From NCBI GenBank assembly GCA_003254925.1, contig QANZ01023192.1, positions 1 through 64,000 on the forward strand: a stretch of DNA of 64,000 bases. The letters run 5' to 3'. How positions within the stretch are numbered: the first letter of the stretch is position 1; every line of letters begins with the position of its first letter. Origin of the DNA: Chamaecrista fasciculata (Eukaryota; Streptophyta; Magnoliopsida; Fabales; Fabaceae). The notes below the pieces were generated by a model. It saw nothing but the letters and a program-made list of their open reading frames with translations, did not search any database and was not told the origin of the DNA. Of the stretch, positions 22,839 through 35,040 are shown piece after piece. A program made the translations under genes and the position numbers.

Positions 22839-24154
22839 ATGTCATCATCATCATCATTATCATCATCTTCCACTGCCTTATCGCTGGAGCTGGACCACCT
22901 CCATCCTTCTGAGCAGCTTTGTTATGTCCAATGCAACCTTTGTAACACTGTCCTCGCTGTATGCATTCTATTCTCACTTCAATTAATTCCTCCATCTCCA
23001 TCTCTAGGGTTTCAATTCTCTTTCTCTTAATTTGATATCCCTCTCCCTCATCACTTTCTCAATCACACACTATGGCTAGTTCTACCTACGCTAAATTTCT
23101 AACGCTTCTAGCTAGCCCTAATCTTTTTCATTTTCTTTCCTAAATGAAGAACTTGTCAATGACCCGATCAATGTTTTCAGGTAAGTGTGCCTTGCACTAG
23201 CTTGTTCAAGACTGTGACTGTGCGATGCGGCCATTGCACCAACCTTCTGCCAGTGAGCATGCGTGGATTGCTGCTGCCATCCACCAACCAATTTCATTTG
23301 GGTCACTCTTTTTGCTCTCCCTCTCATAATCTTCTGGTATATATATATATATATACCCTTGCATTAATTATATATACAGTACACTTACACCCTTACACAA
23401 CCCCTTCGTTTATTTTAATTTCTTTCCTCTTTGATGAAAAATGGAAGCATATATATATATAAATGACTCTCCCTTATTGTTTCTTGTACAGCCTCTTCTA
23501 TGAGTGTAATGCAAACTTGTATGGATAAATAATTTTGTGAGATGGATGATGGATATATGATTTGATCTTAATTGCGTGTGCACTGTGCAGGAGGAGATAC
23601 CAAACCCCTCACCAAATTTCTTGATCAATCAGACATTCTCGTCCAATGACTTCTCTGTGCCTTCTAAAACTGCGTCTCATGATGAGCTTCCACGCCCACC
23701 CCTTATCAATAGACGTGAGATTTTCCCCCTTTAAATTTCTATTTATCTTTTCATTTTATTTTTACCTCCCTTCTCTCTTTCAAACATTTATATATAGTAT
23801 CCTGCTCTTCACTTCCTTTTCAACCCGAGGGGGAAATAATCCTGAAGCTTTTCCTCCATTTTGGTCCCCCAATTAACAAAGTCTTTGACGCCTTCAGCTA
23901 GAAGCCAAAAGGATCTTTTTTAAGGGCTTCATTAGTATACCCCTTAATTATCTACTTCTAAGTTTATACCTTCTTGGAAATCCACAATTTGAACAAGTGA
24001 CAAGAATATCCTTGCCCTAAGTAACACCCAAAAATTCGAGTTAGCTTAACATGGTAATGGTTTATTTAATATATAGAACAACGTGTAGTCGGTGGGTTTT
24101 ATTAGTCATCCCTTGTCTGAACTTTTATCGTACTCTTTGGTTAATTGCTATGGT

Positions 24155-24191
<37 letters not shown>

Positions 24192-25840
24192 GGCAGATGA
24201 AAGGAAAACGTGATTGATTTTGACCGACGACCCTTTATAAGTGACATGGGAGAAAGACAATGAGAAACAGTTAGATATGATATGATATGATATGATGGGG
24301 AAAGATATACAGAGATCGGACATATATATTCTCCCCCGGAATTATAGTTTCTTGAAACTCAGAAGTAGAAGTCAGTACCAAAGATCGATGGTTAGCTTCG
24401 ATTCATATATAACACGGAAACCAATAATATGAGATGATACGCCACCAAAGATCACATACATATTTCAACTGAAAGTCACATGAAGTGATTTTGATCCATC
24501 TGTCTGTGTCTTTTTTTTTTGTTTTTTTCATTTATTTTTGTGTGTAATGTGTGCCATGTCGTCCAGCTCCTGAGAAGAGACAGAGAGTCCCCTCCGCCTA
24601 CAACCGCTTCATTAAGTGAGTATAATCTTACTATTTTATGAAATTAAATTTAATTGGCGCCATTCTTAATTGAAGTCTTAAAATAAAATATGTTATAAAG
24701 TTGAAGAATATTAATATATATATCTGCAGGGACGAGATCCAACGCATCAAGTCTGTGAATCCCGATATAACCCACAGAGAAGCCTTCAGCGCAGCCGCCA
24801 AGAACGTATGATCTTATCATCCTGCCAAAAAAATTTTAAAGTTTAAGAAGCCCTAGCTTGCTAGGGTTCCAACTTTACCAAATTAGGGTTTTCAATTTTA
24901 ATATATATATTTATATTTAGGATTCTTCTAACTTGTGTCCTTAGGGTACATGTTAAGGTTTCTTTTAATTGGTCAAGTGAGTTTTCAAACATTAAAAATT
25001 ATCTTTTGAATGAATTTTTATAGATTTCAAGATATGAGATGCTCTATTACCCAATTAGAGGAAACCTTAAAATGTACTCTAAAGGCACATATTAGATAAA
25101 TCCTTATATTTATTATAGGGATTTTAATATAAAGAGTTACGGTATTCAAATATTTTTATTTTTTTTAAGTCTATTTTGCTTTTTATCTTACTTTTTATAC
25201 GAATAGATGTGATGCTTTTTATCTCTCATGTCAAAATACAAGAAGTATGGTTAATTAGTATGCAATTTGAATGATTTAGAGTGCATCGTAAGTGAAGTGT
25301 ATTTAGAAAAAGGAATAAATAGAGAGAAAAGGTGGGTTTTAGTGACACTTCCTCTCTAACCTGTTTCTAACTTATTTCGATATCTCTAAGCACTATACGT
25401 TTAAAATAGTATAAAAAATCCAAATTAAATTAGCATGGTGAATGTGTAGGTGTAAGGGTAGGTCATTTGGAGGTCTAAGGTGAGTGTGACGTATTTATGT
25501 TTGGTGTGTGTTTCAGTGGGCCCACTTTCCCCACATTCACTTTGGTCTCATGCCTGATCAGTCTGTGAAAAAGACAACTGTGCGCCAGCAGGTAACGTAT
25601 CATGCACCCTCTTCTTCCAAAATGTTGCAGACACTACATATGTTATATGTCTCTACTACATACATTACATATATTTCTTGTTTTATTAATCATACATTAT
25701 ATTACATATATGATACATTTATATAGCTTTTAATTTCTGAGAGATTTGTATATACGTGTTTGTTTGTCCAGGAAGGAGAGGACGTTCACATGAAAGATGG
25801 GTATTTTCCTTCGGCGAATATTGGTGTTTCTCCCTATTAA
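22839..25840 (+). CDS. YAB1: YABBY transcription factor, FIL/YAB3 clade
   Basis: Seven exons: 22839-22958, 23181-23336, 23591-23714, 24567-24615, 24730-24805, 25517-25591, 25772-25840; 669 nt, 222 aa, GT-AG introns. YABBY proteins are plant nuclear DNA-binding regulators that set abaxial identity and blade growth in leaves and floral organs. Seen: an N-terminal Ser-rich leader, a C2C2 zinc finger (C32, C35, C56, C59, spacing CX2CX20CX2C) with [18 protein letters not shown], a variable middle, then the HMG-like YABBY domain from about residue 133 ([47 protein letters not shown]). The QEGED motif and GVSPY end are typical of the FIL/YAB3 clade rather than CRC, INO, YAB2 or YAB5; I cannot separate FIL from YAB3. 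One conserved-domain change is RFIKDEIQ where EE is usual. Intron 5 carries a MITE. Confidence 0.93.
24155..24191. repeat. Compound microsatellite (GT)n(AT)n in YABBY intron 3
   Basis: A perfect GT run passes directly into an AT run within the intron between exons 3 and 4. Confidence 0.9.
24920..25103. mobile_element. Mutator-like MITE, copy 2, inside YABBY intron 5
   Basis: 184 bases bounded by a perfect 9-bp target duplication, TTATATTTA (24911-24919 and 25104-25112). Terminal inverted repeats of about 50 bases: left GGATTCTTCTAACTTGTG... through AAGGTTTCTTTTAATTGG, right the near-complement beginning CCAATTAGAGGAAACCTT. No coding capacity. Long inverted repeats with 9-bp duplications are the hallmark of Mutator-like elements. 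Confidence 0.9.
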
Positions 25841-28839
25841 TTAGCAACTAGCTAGCGTTCTAATTAAGCATTTGAGAGGAGATCAAAGTGGTTAATTTTC
25901 CGAGTCCATCAGCTTCTCGAGCTCGAGGAACTCATTAATCGCTTGATTTATATATTAATTCGCCTCTTGATGATGAAGGTCGTTTCTTTTAATGTTGATA
26001 TCTAGCTAGCCAGTACTATATACACTATCAGTTCTACTTTTGAAATTGTGGATGCATGTCCTTATAATTATCTTCTTAGAGACCTTAACCTTGATGATCT
26101 TCATATTTCGCACTGCTGAACCTATTCAACTATTTAACTAATTAATAATTTGCTACTTAGTTCCCTGCTTTCAAGACTCTTTAGTTAATAGTCATCTATG
26201 TACTAATAAATTTTTAATACTCATAATCATAAAAATTACTTTTCATTTTAAAAAATGTAACATATTTTTGGCATGCAATTGTGTATAGTATATATTAGGC
26301 TTAGCTGCCCACTATTATTTGCAGAACATACATTTTACTAAGTATGCTGTTTTCTTCATTAACGGTGTAGCTTTAAAAATTGAAAATAAATAAATAGCGT
26401 ATTTCCCGCTTTATACTTGCAAAATAGAGCTAAGCTTCAAAAAATATGATTTTGTTTCAACTTTATGCTTGCAGAGTTACTAAAAGTAATGAATGATATT
26501 AGAGGCAACTTAATTACTCTTTAGTCACTCAATATATCTTAAATTTATGATTTTGTCCTTCAATATTAAAAATATATTATTTATCTAGTCTTTTATAAAC
26601 AAATAAGAGATTAAAAAAATTATTTCTAATATCCAAATAATCATAATTTGGGGACAAATTTAAAGATTAAGAAAACCTTCTGGTGATCTTTAATTAAATA
26701 TCACGTTGAGAACAAAATTCAAGAGTAAAACAGGAATAATATAATTGTCAGTGATTGATGACCCTGAAATCGTGCATCCTGAAATTAAAGAAAAACTCTT
26801 AGAATATATGACTTTATTTCTAATATCCTGAAATTCTCATCAAGATCGGCGTGGTACACTTGGATTCAAATGCAATGGATGATATCTAAAAACATGTGGC
26901 TGATCCCAAAACTATTAATTGAATAAGTGGGCATAGAATCGAAGGTGATGGGAGAAGCTCATGATCAGCATTCAGCATCATATAGAATGGGGTCCGTTTT
27001 GATGCTACATAACATATACATAGTGGTATTTGGCAGATAAGCGTGAAATGCAAAAAAGTTGGAAGGGTGTATGCATCAGATGCTAGTAGTAGTATGCTAC
27101 CATCACGAGGAGCAAAGAGTACTGTACTATTGAATTCAAGCACTTAGCAGTTAGCAGTAGTGCATGTTTTAACTTTTAATCAAGATATGCCCCACATTCC
27201 ACAAACCAAATGGTGTGGGAATTAACAGTAAATAAGGTGCTGTTACACTCCACTTTTTGTCTTGCAAAACAAATTAAAGATGATGGGAGTGTATCCTCAG
27301 AAAGCACAATGCTTTCCTTAGCTCCAACACGGAGACACACTCAATCTATTCCGATTCTCAGCCTTTTTGGGATTAAAGCTACCATTTTCCCCATACATAT
27401 CAAAAGAAGAGACTACTACACCTCCACTCTCCAAATTAAAGTCCTAGATCAACTTCTCTACGACCAGACACAGCCACACAACACACATGAATATATATAT
27501 GCATACTCATGACTCAACATCACCCGGCAATAAAGCAACTCATACCATATGCATACACAATAACTTTCATAGATAGAAAACTAACTTACCATTTAGATGA
27601 AACTCTTCTATGACATTCTTATTTATATTGTTATATATTTAATATATTCTTCCAGGAAATAAAAAAGCGTTATTCCTGTTAAATTACTAGAAACATTAAT
27701 TGGGTTTATATATAAAAAATAAAGTGATTATAGTAAACCTTTTTTATATATAAAGAAACGTAATCATCTTAAAATATGAAATTCGCTTTTGCCGGGGAAA
27801 CTCCAAATATTTGGTTTGTTGTCTGCAGTGAAAAAGATGAACATATTATTTAAAAAAAATTAAATATTTGACAAAAGAATAAACATCTTCCTCTGTAACC
27901 CGTAGGCCAAACAACTGAACAAGGGTAAGTTGCATTTTTGTTTCTTTTTCTTTTTTTGCCGTAAAGCTTATAAGTATTTTTTTTTTTTTTTGAGGTCAAA
28001 TTACAGGAGAAACAAAGTTAGAAGCAAACCAGACAAACGAAAATGAGAGACCAGCTAGACTAAAAAATAAGAACTCACCCCAAACCTATAATTTTTAAAA
28101 TTGTTATCAAAATTTATAAATTTTAATTATTTATATATAAAAATATATGTTATGTCGTGTATATAATTTTAAAAATTTGACGTGTAAATATATTCGTGTT
28201 GATATCATATTTTGTGTCTGTCTCAATATTTATACTTCGTAAACTCCACCAAAGTCACAAGAAGAAAAAAACAACACACCTAAACTTTTAGTATGAAAAC
28301 TAAAAGATTTACAACAACCAAAAAAAAAATACAACATTTAAAATGAAAAAGATGACTACAGCTAAACTCTATAAACCTTCTCCTCTGTGAGATTTTTTTT
28401 TTTTATGCTAGAAGCAGTCCTTGGAAGGCCCAAAAAAGAAAGATTACTTTATGGGCTATGAAATTGAGAGTACTAGAGGGTCAAGCTTTGCAGCCCTTAA
28501 GTCATTCAAATAAGGGCTTGGATGGTATCAATGAGCCCATACATGAACTAAGGGCTAGAGTGCAATCCAAAACCTGTGAATCTTGAGCGTTATGACGTAA
28601 TTGTTTGACAGTTATTTCAAAACTCAAAACTTTGATTATTTCGAAGTTATTATTGCAAAACGAGCATCCAATTTTGCATAGTTAGTCTTTACCTTGTTTT
28701 CAAAGTTTCAAGATGTAGTCCACCAAAAGAGTGTCAAGATGTACGTAATGGAAGCTGTTTCAAGGATATATGCGGAATACAGAATATCCCACTCAAACAC
28801 ATTGAATATTATCGACGAATTTCTCGTTTGTCTAGTTGG
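25841..28839. other. Intergenic, no gene recognised
   Basis: YABBY 3' flank, then AT-rich DNA. A 100-codon frame at 27210-27512 shows no recognisable motif or splice context. T- and A-homopolymers lie near 27978, 28320 and 28390. The last ~150 bases before the Copia fragment remain open in the pol frame but match the family poorly, and may be degraded pol sequence. Confidence 0.45.
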
Positions 28840-30205
28840 ATGCAAATGGGTTTTCGCAAAGAAGGAAGGGTTTCCTGAAAAAGGAAACATTCGCTACAAG
28901 ACAAGATTGGTAGCCAAGGGCCACGCTCAGAGGGAGGAAATTGACTATAATGAGGTATTCTCTCCAGTTGTGAAGCATTCCTCCATTAGAATTTTGTTGG
29001 CCTTAGTAGCACAGTTGAATTTGGAGCTAGCTCAGCTTGATGTGAAGACTGCATTTTTCCATGGAGATTTGAAGGAGGAAATCTATATGTCTCAGCCAGT
29101 TGGATATGAAGTTACTGGTAAAGAAGAATGGGTTTGCCAGTTGAACAAATCGCTGTATGGACTAAAACAGTCACCCAGGCAGTGGTATAGGCGATTTGAT
29201 AAGTTCATGGTGGACCAAAAGTTCACCAGGAGTAAGTATGATCATTGTGTATATCTGCGAAAGCTACAAGATAAAACCTACATCTACCTACTCTTGTATG
29301 TTGATGATATGCTGATAGCATCGAAGAGCCAATCAGAGATAGAAAAGTTGAAGGCTCAGTTGAATCAAGAGTTTGAGATGAAGGATTTGGGAGAAGCCAA
29401 GAAGATTCTCGGCATGGAGATAAGCAGGGATAGACAGAGAGGCAAGCTTTGTTTGACTCAGAAGGAGTATTTGAGAAAAGTGCTACAAAGCTTTGGAATA
29501 TGTGAAGATTCCAAACCTGTAAGCACTCCACTTGCTCCTCATTTGAAACTAAGCAACCAGTTATCTCCGAAGAATCATGCAGAGCGTGAGTATATGGCCA
29601 AAGTTCCATATGCTAATGCAGTTGGTAGCTTGATGTATGCAATGGTATGCACGAGACCTAATATCTCTCAAGCAGTTGGAGTGGTAAGCAGGTACATGCA
29701 TGATCCTGGAAAAGGTCATTGGCAAGCTGTTAAATGGATTCTACGGTATATTCATAATACTGTAGATGTTGGTTTAGTATTTGAGCAGGAAAATTCGCTT
29801 GGTCAAAGTCCTAGTCGGATACTGTGACTCAGACTATGCGGGAGATTTGGATAAGCGACGATCTACAACTGGCTACTTGTTCACGTTAGCAAAGGCGCCA
29901 GTTAGTTGGAAGTCTATCTTACAGTCAATGGTAGCTTTGTCGACAATAGAGGCAGAGTATATGGCAGTTACACAAGCTGTTAAGGAGGCTATTTGGCTTC
30001 AAGGATTGCTTGGAGATTTGGGAGTTGGTCATAGGCACATTAGAGTGTACTGTGATAGTCAGAGTGCTATTCACTTAGCTAAAAATCAAGTCCTTCATGC
30101 AAGAACGAAGCACATTGATGTCCGCTATCATTTCGTACGAGAGATTCTTGAGGAAGGTGAGATACTTCTCATGAAGATATGTACTACGAAGAATCCTGCA
30201 GTTAT
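28840..30205 (+). pseudogene. Truncated Copia pol (reverse transcriptase-RNase H)
   Basis: Starts inside the reverse transcriptase (VGCKWVFAKKEG) and continues through LVAKGHAQ, FSPVVKHSSIR, QLDVKTAFFHGDL, SLYGLKQSPRQWY, the catalytic LLYVDDMLI, and KDLGEAKKILGMEI. It then reads GSLMYAMVCTRPNI and, after a frameshift near 29810, [32 protein letters not shown] and [11 protein letters not shown] of the RNase H. The similarity ends at KNPA, near 30205, before the expected end. Gag, protease and integrase are missing and no flanking LTR pair was found. One base gained or lost separates the two frames, and the last ~10 codons before the stop at 30236 are unrelated. A dead 5'- and 3'-truncated copy. 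Confidence 0.92.
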
Positions 30206-31283
30206 GATTTTGGGTTTCCCCAATTCTAAGCGCTAATGAGCAATTTACAATGAGATAGTCGAGTTCTATTTATAGGCCTGAGTAGTCGAGTTGATCCGCA
30301 AGTCAAGGAAACAAAATTGAATCTGCGCCGTTGGATGCGCCGACGGCGCAGATCCACGGCTCAGCGTGATTTCTGAAATATCTTCGCTGTATCTTGGTAT
30401 CCTGAATACTTGACATCCAAGAAATATCTTTCCCTTTTAAACTTGCGTGCGCCGTGGGACTCTCCTACTTGGGCCGGCGGCCCACACAACGGCGTAAGGG
30501 TTATCTTGTGCCTTCTAAAATCTTCTCGTTAGTTACCCACTCATAAGGAACTTCTAAATAAGCCTTAATGTCTACAGAAGCGGCATTGTAGAGGCACCTG
30601 ACAAAACAATTGGGTAGGCAAGTGGAGATTTAAATATGAAAGCATGCTGCTGTGTAGTGTTTTTGGGCTTTGCCCCTTCTGTTTACCAAATGAAAAATGG
30701 AAGAATGTTCAAAGGCTGAATGGACAGGCTTTCGCAAGTGTTTTGTTCTTTTGGAATAAAGTAAAGGAGCTAAGCCCAGGTATTCCCCGATGCACAGCCC
30801 ATTTGCTTCTCCATTACTTGAAACTCGAAAGAAACAGTACAAGAATGCTTTAACGAAAATCATTCTTAAATTGAAATATACTACTGCCGAAAACAAAAGT
30901 ACATATCAACAGAGTGGATCCAATTCTAAGCCTAAGGGCCTATTAACCCACGTTCTGGTTTCGCAAAAGAGGCTTTGATAACAAAGATTTCGACAAAATG
31001 AATTACATAAGGAGTTGTAACATGGGACATCATCATAAATCAAGGGAGTTGTAACATGTTTGTATGTGAGCTTGTCCTAGCAGAACCACGTATCTCGGAT
31101 ATCGTTTATCACTTTGACAACTTGTTTTTTCTTGGTCATATCAGAATTCAAACCCCATGTCAAAGATAGAAAAGGATAAATTGAGATGATATGCCTTGTA
31201 GAGAATAATCCATAAAACTCAACTCCCTTGTGGTCAAACATCTATCCCTGCATTGATTCTGAAAGGGTAGTTATGAAAAAATT
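30206..31283. other. Unassigned sequence between Copia fragment and invertase
   Basis: The Copia similarity stops abruptly. Just beyond, at about 30267-30276, the minus strand has CTATAAATAG in a context like a retrotransposon LTR promoter, and 30300-30500 is unusually GC-rich (GCGCCGACGGCGCAG). This may be an LTR remnant of another element. From about 30540 to 31283 I see no gene; the right end is the invertase 3' flank. Confidence 0.35.
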
Positions 31284-34123
31284 TCAACTCTTCTGGTCTG
31301 GATGATATGGGTGAATGAAAGCAGAATTCATCTGCCAAACTTGAACTGAGGCAGTGACAGTGGCCTCAGTAGCATTGTTAAACAAGAACAATCGAGCTGC
31401 TCCATAGATTGCCCTTGTTGGGTAAACCCTGGATGTAATTACTGTCCTTCCACCTTGTGCAAAGCTTTCAACTATAGAATGGTCAACCTGCATTCATTCC
31501 AAGCAACCAACAATCCCATCAACATTTATTCACATCCAAATTAATCTGAAATGAGATTGCAACAAAAGCCTCTACTCACCAATATTCTTACAGACAACTT
31601 TTCATCCTTGAGTACTGGAACAACACTCCCAAAAACTTGCTTATGAACATCATTTGCCACAGAAGACCTGTACATAAAAACAAGTTTTGCAATGTCAAAC
31701 TGGATTCACAAAGCGAAATTCATGGGGTGGGTAAAACAAGTTAATGGGAGATTAGTTACCTGGATTGATCGGAGCAGATGGAAGTCTTAAGATTTCCATC
31801 GCTTCCTTTGGTGACGTAGAAGTAAACTGGTGTGCATTCTGAGAGGCCATCATCCGCCAGAACCAAAAGACCAAATGGTCCCAAGGCACCACGTTTAGCA
31901 GCTCCACCACTGGTGCCGCACTTGTACTCCAAATCGGAGGCGGTTGCCTTCTCAAGAGCTTCCTTATCTATCTCAAACTCCGCAAAAATGTCCAACTGTA
32001 TCATTCATTCCACATCATTTCATTCATGTTACTACTTATAAACAGTAGTGATACACTAGTTTAGAGTATTTTGATCATAAAACAAGTCACAAGACAAACC
32101 TGTGTGGCTGTTCCTATGTCTAATGGAACCACAGACCCTGCCTTGGCGTTCACATTTTTAAACTCGTCGCCTCTCAATCTCAATTGCTCAACCTCTTTCA
32201 CAGGCCATTGAATTAAGTTGCTGCCAGTCTTCCGGTCAAGCACCACTGTTCTTGGAATACTCTGCACAACACAGGGGCAACAATATTTCAATTTGCTATT
32301 TCTTTTTATTTATAAGGTAAAAAAAGAGTGTTATTTTTAACTTGATATGATACATTAACATTACATACCTGAACGGATGCCCAGCCTTTGGCGACGTCAG
32401 CAACTTCGCTGTCAGACTCTCCAATCCAACCCCACAACACTCTCCTCTGGGTGCTCTGGTCAAAAAAAGTCTTGGATGCATAAAAGATTCCATAGTCATA
32501 TCTGAGTCCAATACCCACATCATTGTTGGCATCATCAGCTACGAACTTAACCTTATGTTCATCATAAGCCCCGATTGCATAATAATCGTGTCGATCATCA
32601 TCCAAGCTAACCTTAACAACATGTTTCACATGTTCCCCTTTGACAGATGTATCCAATCCAATATCAGATGTCTTGTCCACAGGATAGAAGTCAACACACT
32701 CCCACATGCCAGTGCCTGCGACAGCATTCATCACTCCGTCGATGCGCTCGAAAGTCTTGAAGTCCTTGGTGTCGTAAACTAAGGAGATGCCAGTCTTGTT
32801 GACCTTAGACCCAATGGTGATTCGCCATTTGCCTTCTGAGGTGAGCCATGCCGTGGTTGGGTCACGAAAATCTTTGTGACCAATGCCAGGTGGTGGCACC
32901 AGAACGGGGTTCCCTGGGTGTTTGACCCATTCCATGAGGAGTGGGTCGTCCAAGTCAGCAGGATACGCTAGGTTCTGAACCTGGACTGACTCGTTGGTGG
33001 AACCAGTGTACAGCATCATGATTTGACCATCGGGTAAGATGGTGGCAGAACCAGTCCACACACCTCTTGTATCGTACCATTCGTCGTTAACCATTGCTAA
33101 TGGCAAGTGAAGCCAGTGGATGAGGTCTCTTGACACCGCATGTCCCCACACTATTACGTTCCCCCAAACTGCACCGAATGGGTTATACTGATAGAAGAAG
33201 TGGTACCATCCCTTGTAGTACAAAGGTCCTGAAATCATTTCCAAATACCCTTTAGTAATCAAGTAATCAACCAAAATTGGGATGTAAATTTCTAAGCTCG
33301 AAACAATCAAGGTGCTCTTACCGTTAGGATCTGAAGCAGAGCAAAACCGATTCCCCCATCAGAGCGGGCAAAAGCCACGTGCAAAAGAGAAAAATTAGGA
33401 TACGATACATAAATAATTCCAAAAAGTCGAATAGTAATCACAATTCCAAAACAATCATTCCCAGAAATTAGCTTATTCCGCACTCCATGAGCGATTACTA
33501 GTCCATGTTTGATTAAATTTGAATTTGATTTTTCTGCGCACACACAATCCTTTTAATAATGTTCATTAAACAGTTCACGTCACTTGAAACCATTTGAAAC
33601 ACGGAGCATAGTTGGAATCCAAGATTCACGCCGAAGAATAAACCAAATTGCACAAGTTATTGATCATGGAAGAAAAACGATTTAGCAGAATAAAGAAATA
33701 AGGAGGCGTACCGTTCATCCAATTCTTCTCGGGCTGAAAATGGAAAGCCGTTCTCTGCCATGAGAGCATGGTGTTGTTCCAAGGGAAGGATCGGAGAGCA
33801 TAGAGAGGCCCAAAGCTATTAGCCTTCTCAGAGACGCCAGCGTCTACTCCACGCGAAACGGGACTCCATTGTGTGTTTGCAATGGTGGATTCTTCTGGAG
33901 ATTCAGGGAACGTGGATGTGGAATCCTTGTTTGCATTGAATGCGGCCAAGGAAACAACGCCGACGAGTAAGAAGCCATACAAGATAGGTAAGATGTACTT
34001 GAGGGATTTGTTAGATGAATCGGTGGTGGTGGAATCTGGTGAATCGGGAACGGCAATGTAGGAACAAGGAAGGACTGGGGAGTCCATTGAATCTGACCCA
34101 CGTGGTCCCATTTTTGTAACCAT
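31284..34123 (-). CDS. Vacuolar acid invertase (beta-fructofuranosidase, GH32)
   Basis: Seven exons on the minus strand: 34123-33712, 33330-33322, 33228-32369, 32261-32100, 31995-31760, 31667-31580, 31487-31284; 1971 nt, 656 aa. The enzyme hydrolyses sucrose to glucose and fructose in the vacuole. Seen: an acidic N-terminal leader and one membrane anchor at about residues 44-62 ([19 protein letters not shown]), as in vacuolar invertase precursors. The sucrose-binding WMNDPNG motif has nucleophile Asp138, and RDP sits in [10 protein letters not shown]. The cysteine motif reads [10 protein letters not shown], where Val after Cys marks the vacuolar rather than cell-wall class. A C-terminal beta-sandwich contains [17 protein letters not shown] of the sucrose motif is encoded by a 9-nt mini-exon. 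The start ATG at 34123 is followed by a second in-frame ATG at 34111; upstream frame lacks ATG. Confidence 0.95.
33322..33330 (-). other. 9-nt mini-exon of invertase
   Basis: Reads ATCCTAACG between CTTCAG and GTAAGA on the minus strand. With one G from exon 1 and GA from exon 3 it completes Asp-Pro-Asn-Gly, the catalytic motif. This is one of the shortest known conserved plant exons and is characteristic of plant acid invertases. Confidence 0.93.
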
Positions 34124-34325
34124 GCCAGGACTAGCCTTCAACCTGCTCAAACAACCAAAACAAACTTTATAACTGATTTAATGCCGCAAAAAGTGGTCCC
34201 CGTCACGTTTCGGTATTATTATTATAGTGTGATTTGGGATTTGTTTCAGCAAAACGTGTTCCTTGCTTAATTGAAGTTGCAGAGGGAGGTGTTGCCTGAA
34301 ACTAGAAACCGATTTGAAACTACAA

Positions 34326-34350
34326 TAAGAAGAAGAAGAAGAAGAAGAAG
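34326..34350. repeat. (GAA)n microsatellite in the invertase 5' region
   Basis: About eight AAG/GAA units; CTT repeats on the transcribed strand, probably within the 5'UTR. Confidence 0.85.
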
Positions 34351-34443
34351 GATAAGGAAAACAAGTAGGCAGAATGAACAGAATACAGAAACTCTAAAGG
34401 GAATGAGACAATGGTGAGATGCATATGCCACGACGTTGTGATG

Positions 34444-34458
34444 GTATATATATATATG
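34444..34458 (-). promoter_or_regulatory. Candidate TATA box of invertase
   Basis: A TATATATATATA tract read on the minus strand, about 320 bases upstream of the start codon. It would place transcription start near 34415 and a 5'UTR containing the CTT repeat. No experimental support; (TA)n is common in this DNA. Confidence 0.35.
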
Positions 34459-34764
34459 TGACAGGGTGTCCACTGTGCAGACCTCACGCCAAACTCACAT
34501 TATTCCTGACCACTTGGAATTGGAGAAAGCTCAGCTTATTTTAAATCAATAATTGTGGTAGTTGGCCCTACATTTTCTAATGGGAATGATTTCTGACTGT
34601 GGATTATTGATTATTCATTGTTTTTTTTTTCTTAATTTTTTATTTTATGTTCAAAACAATGTCAACTATCTATGGTATTTTTTCAGGCTATTCCATCTGG
34701 GGGGGTTCCATTCTTTCTGCCCATTCTAATTTGAGCTTAACTTATTATTTTGGTCTACATCTTG

Positions 34765-35037
34765 ATTCGGTCAATAAGTAATTTTGTTTGCGTGAATTAA
34801 TCATATATACGAACGCTAAAATCATGCTCAAAACTAGCAGGGTAAGTTAGTTTGAAATATATATATAACTGTTCCAATAATTTTTAAATTGGTGGAAAAT
34901 AACTGTTCCAATAATTTTTCCACCAATTTAAAACTAATCTTTTAATGAATCTAGATCATCTTTTTAATTTCTTTCTTTAAGTAATTTTGTTTGCGTGAGT
35001 TAATCATATATACGAACGCTAAAATCATGCTCAAAAC
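34765..35037. repeat. Direct duplication flanking a small palindrome
   Basis: A ~60-base segment (TAAGTAATTTTGTTTGCGTG ... ATCATGCTCAAAAC) occurs at about 34774-34833 and again at 34979-35037 with one or two differences. Between the copies is an inverted pair, TTTAAATTGGTGGAAAA and TTTTCCACCAATTTAAA. Confidence 0.8.
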
Positions 35038-35040
35038 AAA

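Noticed and set aside
27210..27512. 100-codon open frame
   Set aside because: No family resemblance, repeats of low-complexity composition, and the ATG lies in ordinary AT-rich DNA; not supportable as a gene.
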